A stretch of DNA of 64,000 bases from contig JAUYGU010000078.1 in the NCBI GenBank assembly GCA_030690405.1, forward strand, positions 3,872-67,871, written 5' to 3'. A program made the translations under genes and the position numbers. The notes under the pieces are model-generated. The model saw nothing but the letters and a program-made list of their open reading frames with translations, had not been told where the DNA came from and did no database searches. Of the stretch, positions 60,380-64,000 are shown in pieces (position 1 is the first letter of the stretch; the number at the start of each line of letters is the position of its first letter). The stretch is from Dehalococcoidia bacterium. GTDB taxonomy: Bacteria; Chloroflexota; Dehalococcoidia; SM23-28-2; RBG-16-64-32.

Positions 60380-62217
60380 CGCCGGACGGCGGAGAGATCG
60401 AGCTGGCGCGCCGCGCCGTCCACTGGCTGCTGCGGCTGCCATTCCTGGGCACCGAGGAGATGTCGTTGCTCCTGGGCGTCGACGAGGGCGCCGCCGGTCG
60501 GGTTCTGGCCCATCTGGACAGTCTCGGCTGGGTCGAGTGGGTCGTCCCCGGCTCACCGGAGTTGGGACGACGGCGGCTGTTCGTCCTCACGGAGGCGGCC
60601 CTGCCGGGGGTGGCGGCGGCACTGGGAGCCACAGAGGGCGAACTGGCCGGCTCCTACCCAGTGGGCTGCCGCGAGACGCTGCTGCGCCTGGCCCGGCTGG
60701 AGACAACGGTGGGGCTCAACTGCACGTTCGCGGAACTGGCGGCCGCCCTCTCACGGGATATCGAGGTGGACCTGGCGGACGCGCGCTCGCTGCCCTGGGC
60801 AGTTCGCGGGACGGCTCGCCGGTGGCCGCCGGAAGTGGAGGCGTATGGCTGTCTGCGCTGGGGCCCCTGGTTCGCTCCCTTCTTCGTCGCCTGGGACCGC
60901 GCGGGGGCGCCGGCTATCCACCGCCGCAAGAGAGTGGCTGGCTGGTACGCTTTCCGTGACTCCAACTCCGCGAACCCCTGGGGCGGCGATGGCCTCCCGC
61001 CCGTCGTGCTGGTCTGTCCCGGGGAGCGCGAAGCGCAACAATGGGCCCGCTCGGTGCTCGCCAGCGCCGACCGCCGGGGCTGCCCGCCGCTGTCGGTCGT
61101 AACGGCACGCGCTGGCGCTGTCTTCGCGGACCCTCTCGGCCCGATCTGGCGACGGGTCGACGGGATACGCGGCGCTCTCCTGTGCGAGCGCTTGCGTTGG
61201 GTCCCACAGAGCGCCGTCGAGGCCGGAGACCCGGCGCCAGTGTGCGGAGATCTGGAAGTCGGAGAGATCTCTGCCAGGGGAGTGCCGCTGCGCGAGTGGG
61301 TGAAGGCGGCCGCCGAGGGCAATGAAGGGCTGCGCTCCCTCAGTGAGACCGAGCGGTTGGCATCCCTCTCGCTGGCCACCAGCGCTGATCACAAGACGTT
61401 GCTGGAGTGGCTCGGCCACCACCCGCTGCTGTCGGCTGACGATCTAGCGGCCATCCTGCGCGTCTCCGGTCAGTTAGCCCAGCGCCTCCTCGACAGCCTG
61501 GCTCGCTACAGTCTAGTCGGCTCCACCGACAAGGCCCTGGAAGATGAGGCGGCGCCGCCTCGTCGCTACTTCCTGACCGACGTTGGTCTCAAACTTCTGG
61601 CGGCCCGGGATGGAGTGCCGTCCCGTCGGTACGCCCGCCACGGGATCGTCGCCGCTGCTCCCGGAACGGGCAAGAAGCGGAAAGGTGATGGCCGCCTTCA
61701 GACGTTGCTGCGGCAGTTTGAGCACACGGTCGGCGTCAATGGCTTCTTCATCAGATTGATCCAGGGCAAGGACAACAACGGCCGGCGGCTCGTCCGCTGG
61801 CTTAGCGCCTCCGAGGCGTCACAGAAGTTCACCTACGGCGAGGTCACGCACTGGTTGAGGCCTGACGGGGCCGGAGACGTGCACTTCGAGGGCAACGTGC
61901 GGCGTTTTTACCTGGAGTGGGATCGGGGCACGGTGAGGCTGCCGCTTCTGGTGGAGAAATGTCGGCTGTACGCCGCCTACTATGCGTACCTGGCGCGGGC
62001 GGGAGTCCCAGACTCGCACAGGCCCAGCTCTCTCGTGGTCACGAACTCGCCGCTTCGGGAGGGCATTCTGTGGCGGGCGCTCGACTCAGCCCTGGAAGAG
62101 GTGTCGCGCCCTCAAGCCCGCTTTCTGACCAGTGTGGCAGCGCTCATCCACCGCCTTGGCCCGTTTGGCGTAGTGTGGCACGGCGCAGACGGCTCGGCGC
62201 GTAGGCGATGGCCGTGA
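60376..62217 (+). CDS. Replication-relaxation family protein
   Basis: 613 residues. An N-terminal winged helix (AVHWLLRLPFLGTEEMSLLLGVDEGAAGRVLAHLDSLGWVEW) and a second one near 355 (HKTLLEWLGHHPLLSADDLAAILRVSGQLAQRLLDSLARYSLVG) lead into LRQFEHTVGVNGFFIRL, and RFYLEWDRGTVRLPLLVEKCRLYAAYYAY, typical of the replication-relaxation group. Members occur with T4SS genes on high-GC mobile elements and may take the place of a relaxase or replication initiator. The two-fold domain arrangement is longer than usual. Confidence 0.75.
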   Translation: MTPDGGEIELARRAVHWLLRLPFLGTEEMSLLLGVDEGAAGRVLAHLDSLGWVEWVVPGSPELGRRRLFVLTEAALPGVAAALGATEGELAGSYPVGCRETLLRLARLETTVGLNCTFAELAAALSRDIEVDLADARSLPWAVRGTARRWPPEVEAYGCLRWGPWFAPFFVAWDRAGAPAIHRRKRVAGWYAFRDSNSANPWGGDGLPPVVLVCPGEREAQQWARSVLASADRRGCPPLSVVTARAGAVFADPLGPIWRRVDGIRGALLCERLRWVPQSAVEAGDPAPVCGDLEVGEISARGVPLREWVKAAAEGNEGLRSLSETERLASLSLATSADHKTLLEWLGHHPLLSADDLAAILRVSGQLAQRLLDSLARYSLVGSTDKALEDEAAPPRRYFLTDVGLKLLAARDGVPSRRYARHGIVAAAPGTGKKRKGDGRLQTLLRQFEHTVGVNGFFIRLIQGKDNNGRRLVRWLSASEASQKFTYGEVTHWLRPDGAGDVHFEGNVRRFYLEWDRGTVRLPLLVEKCRLYAAYYAYLARAGVPDSHRPSSLVVTNSPLREGILWRALDSALEEVSRPQARFLTSVAALIHRLGPFGVVWHGADGSARRRWP

Positions 62218-62546
62218 CCGACGATCAGCGCACTTCGCCTGGAGATAGCCACCTGGGCAAACGATGTGCCCACGGCCTGCCGAGGACGCCATCTGTGGAG
62301 CGTGAGACACGCGACGGCCTGTCGCCCCGAGAGAGGCTAGCCAGGATAGGTGAAGTCCTTCTTAAGGGCACCTATGTGTACGCTGCGCTGTCCGACGAAG
62401 AGACGTGGCCGGCCTCCCAGCAACACGATCGGCCGGAACCGACCGATGATCACGCGACGCTGCAGCCAGCGTTTGATGACAGCATCTGCATAGACCGACA
62501 CGATGCGCAAGGCCGTTCTAGGAATGGTGGCCCGCCTTGTGGCTGA
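62208..62546 (+). CDS. Small hypothetical protein before the integrase module
   Basis: 112 residues. The clearest part is SPRERLARIGEVLLKGTYVYA, resembling a short helix motif often found in small proteins next to serine recombinases. The rest is low complexity. It overlaps the end of the replication-relaxation gene by ten bases. Moderate support only. Confidence 0.45.
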   Translation: MAVTDDQRTSPGDSHLGKRCAHGLPRTPSVERETRDGLSPRERLARIGEVLLKGTYVYAALSDEETWPASQQHDRPEPTDDHATLQPAFDDSICIDRHDAQGRSRNGGPPCG

Positions 62547-62568
62547 TACTCGTAAGATGCATAACGAC

Positions 62569-62619
62569 TTGCATTGGCCGGGGCACGATGCTATCATTAG
62601 TGGGACACCATAGTGTCAC
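62569..62619 (+). promoter_or_regulatory. Promoter and operator of the vapBC pair
   Basis: TTGCAT (62569-62574), 17-bp spacer, TATCAT (62592-62597). The inverted repeat GGGACAC-CATA-GTGTCAC (62602-62619) lies over the expected start of transcription, a typical autorepression operator. Because of it the translation start must lie downstream (GTG 62630), not at ATG 62588. Confidence 0.7.
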
Positions 62620-62629
62620 CGAGTGCACA

Positions 62630-62974
62630 GTGGCGAGAATCACTCTTCGACTCCCGGATGATCTGCACCGGCACCTGCAGGACGCCTGTCGGCGAACGGG
62701 CACCTCTTTGAATCAGATTATCGTGGCGGCCCTGGCACAGGCGCTCGCCGATCGCGATCAGTCGGCCGAAAGGAACAGTGCTCTCATGGACCAGGTATTG
62801 CACATCCAGACGGCCCTGCGGGATATGACAGTGGAGATCGAGGCCAGCCGCTTCCCGGCTCACCTGCGCCCTGAAGCGGAAGTCCCGACTCGTGAGGAGC
62901 TCTTCGGCACGCTGCCGAGGCTGATTCCTCCTTTGTCCTCGACCATTTTGGAGGAGCGGAGAGAACGGGTCTGA
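62630..62974 (+). CDS. vapB: Ribbon-helix-helix antitoxin
   Basis: 114 residues from GTG 62630. VARITLRLPDDLHRHLQDACRRTGTSLNQIIVAALAQAL is a ribbon-helix-helix DNA-binding domain; the tail after residue 60 would bind the toxin. The promoter and operator immediately upstream fit autoregulation. The toxin gene starts five bases after its stop. Confidence 0.88.
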   Translation: MARITLRLPDDLHRHLQDACRRTGTSLNQIIVAALAQALADRDQSAERNSALMDQVLHIQTALRDMTVEIEASRFPAHLRPEAEVPTREELFGTLPRLIPPLSSTILEERRERV

Positions 62975-62979
62975 ACCCG

Positions 62980-63444
62980 ATGCCACTGCACTATCTGGAC
63001 ACAAGCGCCCTGGTCAAGCGCTACCTGCCTGAGCCAGGCTCGGGTTGGGTCAACTCCCTGATCTCGTCCGATCCCGTCGCCGTTTCACTGCTAGCTGCCG
63101 TAGAGTTGGCGTCGGCCCTGGCCCGCCGCACTCGCGAAGGTGACCTGACTCCGGAACAGCGCGACATGGTCTTTGGCTCCTTTCTTGCTGACGCCAGGGA
63201 GTACGTGATGCTGGCGGTAACGCAGGGTATTACGGAAGACGCGGCGGCCATGCTTCTCACAAGTCCACCCTCAGTAGCGCTGCGAACGCTGGACGCCCTT
63301 CACCTGGCCGCTGCGCGCGTGGCCTTCGCCCGCGCTCGCCGGCGCGGCCTGGAAACGGGAGCCTTCGTGACCGCGGACAGGGCGCTGGCTCAAGCCGTAA
63401 CCTGGGCTGGGCTGACAGCCATCAACCCTGAGGACTACCCGTAA
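62980..63444 (+). CDS. vapC: VapC-type PIN-domain toxin
   Basis: 154 residues. LHYLDTSALVKRYLPEPGS has the first Asp, SLLAAVELASALARR the Glu, LRTLDALHLAAARV and FVTADRALAQAV the last Asp residues. This is the VapC subtype with a YLDTSALVK start. The complete pair next to the element's integrase probably stabilises the integrated element. Confidence 0.92.
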   Translation: MPLHYLDTSALVKRYLPEPGSGWVNSLISSDPVAVSLLAAVELASALARRTREGDLTPEQRDMVFGSFLADAREYVMLAVTQGITEDAAAMLLTSPPSVALRTLDALHLAAARVAFARARRRGLETGAFVTADRALAQAVTWAGLTAINPEDYP

Positions 63445-63476
63445 CCAACAAGAATGGGACCACAGGAGGCATGGAC

Positions 63477-64000
63477 ATGAGGTGCGCCATCTACACCAGA
63501 GTCTCTACGGACGAACAGGCGAGGAGCAAGTACAGTTCGCTGGAGCGACAGAAAGAGGTGTGCGTCAGCTACATCGATATCCAGAAAGAAAAAGACTGGC
63601 GGTTTGCAGGCGTGTATGAGGATGGCGGCTACTCCGGTAAGGATCTCAGCCGACCCGGTCTGCAAGAGCTCTTGCAGGACATCAAGGATCGCAAGATCGA
63701 TGTGGTGGTCACCTACAAAATCGACCGCATCTCCCGCTCTCTGAAGGATTTCTATGGGTTCTGGGAGGTGCTGAAGGAGCACAACGCCACGTTCGTCTCG
63801 GCCACCCAGCACTTCGACACCTCAGACTCGACCGGCATGCTCATGCTCAACATCCTCCTCAGCTTCGCCCAGTTCGAGCGAGAGCTCACCAGGGAGCGAA
63901 CTCTGAGCAAGATGGCGGGCCGGGCCGAAAGAGGGCTGTGGAACGGAGGTTATGTACCCATCGGCTTTCACTACCTGAGGGAGACTCAGCAGCTCCGACC
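63477..64000 (+). CDS. Large serine recombinase (element integrase), cut by window end
   Basis: The first 174 residues are visible. The catalytic domain is clear: CAIYTRVSTDEQARSKYSSLERQ with the nucleophilic Ser in RVSTDEQ, VYEDGGYSGKDLSRPGLQELL, VVVTYKIDRISRSLKDFY and SFAQFERELTRERTL, then the start of the recombinase domain (GLWNGGYVPIGFHY). ATG 63477 is chosen because AGGAGG lies seven bases before it. Such enzymes integrate and excise ICEs and phages at a short att core. An att site is expected just beyond the right edge. Confidence 0.93.
   Translation, partial: MRCAIYTRVSTDEQARSKYSSLERQKEVCVSYIDIQKEKDWRFAGVYEDGGYSGKDLSRPGLQELLQDIKDRKIDVVVTYKIDRISRSLKDFYGFWEVLKEHNATFVSATQHFDTSDSTGMLMLNILLSFAQFERELTRERTLSKMAGRAERGLWNGGYVPIGFHYLRETQQLR

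Overview
The window is high-GC bacterial DNA with many GTG and TTG starts and long chains of overlapping genes. I favour a Chloroflexota (Dehalococcoidia-like) host because of the tad locus with a LysM-BTAD protein and the general gene style; Actinomycetota is the main alternative. No rRNA, tRNA or CRISPR array was seen. The window reads as most of an integrative and conjugative element (ICE). It carries a type IV secretion (T4SS) operon, a coupling ATPase, a replication-relaxation protein and a large serine recombinase running off the right end. It also carries a leftward DNA-metabolism operon and, unusually, a complete Tad (Flp) pilus operon.

Layout. 1-10.8 kb, leftward: DUF6094-type methyltransferase, Mrr-like nuclease, toxin-antitoxin genes, RadC, Rad52-like annealing protein, CHC2/Toprim primase, UvrD helicase and hypotheticals. 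11-13.7 kb: cargo (DinB-like protein, serine hydrolase). 13.9-16.6 kb, leftward: small accessory genes including DUF2958 and DUF6166. 16.6-17.4 kb: divergent control region. 17.6-23 kb: cargo (vapBC modules, XRE regulators, secreted M23/PKD protein). 23.2-34.7 kb, rightward: cpaB, cpaE, tadA, tadB, tadC, flp, two tadE-like genes, a tadG-like gene, a lipoprotein, a secreted protein and a membrane protein with LysM outside and a winged-helix plus BTAD activator inside. 35-43.2 kb: surface cargo (UDP-sulfoquinovose synthase-like protein, three RTX-repeat proteins, glycosyltransferase, anchored protein). 43.2-43.9 kb: decayed remnants. 44-62.2 kb: T4SS operon, interrupted twice by tyrosine-recombinase modules. 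62.6-64 kb: vapBC and the serine recombinase.

Two observations stand out. First, TTGGACT heptamers, mostly spaced 11 or 22 bp, precede the leftward DNA operon, a rightward promoter at 17.3 kb, the tadB-to-BTAD operon and the T4SS operon. This is the layout of SARP-family activator sites, and the membrane-tethered BTAD protein in the same cluster is the obvious candidate to read them; it would couple pilus, conjugation and DNA-processing genes and regulate itself. Second, two Tn554-like recombinase modules are inserted in different T4SS genes (NlpC/P60 hydrolase and virB4) at the same coding motif (Phe-Phe/Tyr-Glu-Gly-Thr, TTCGAGGG-AC). Each left the displaced 3' end of its target on the far side and gave the target a new C-terminus.
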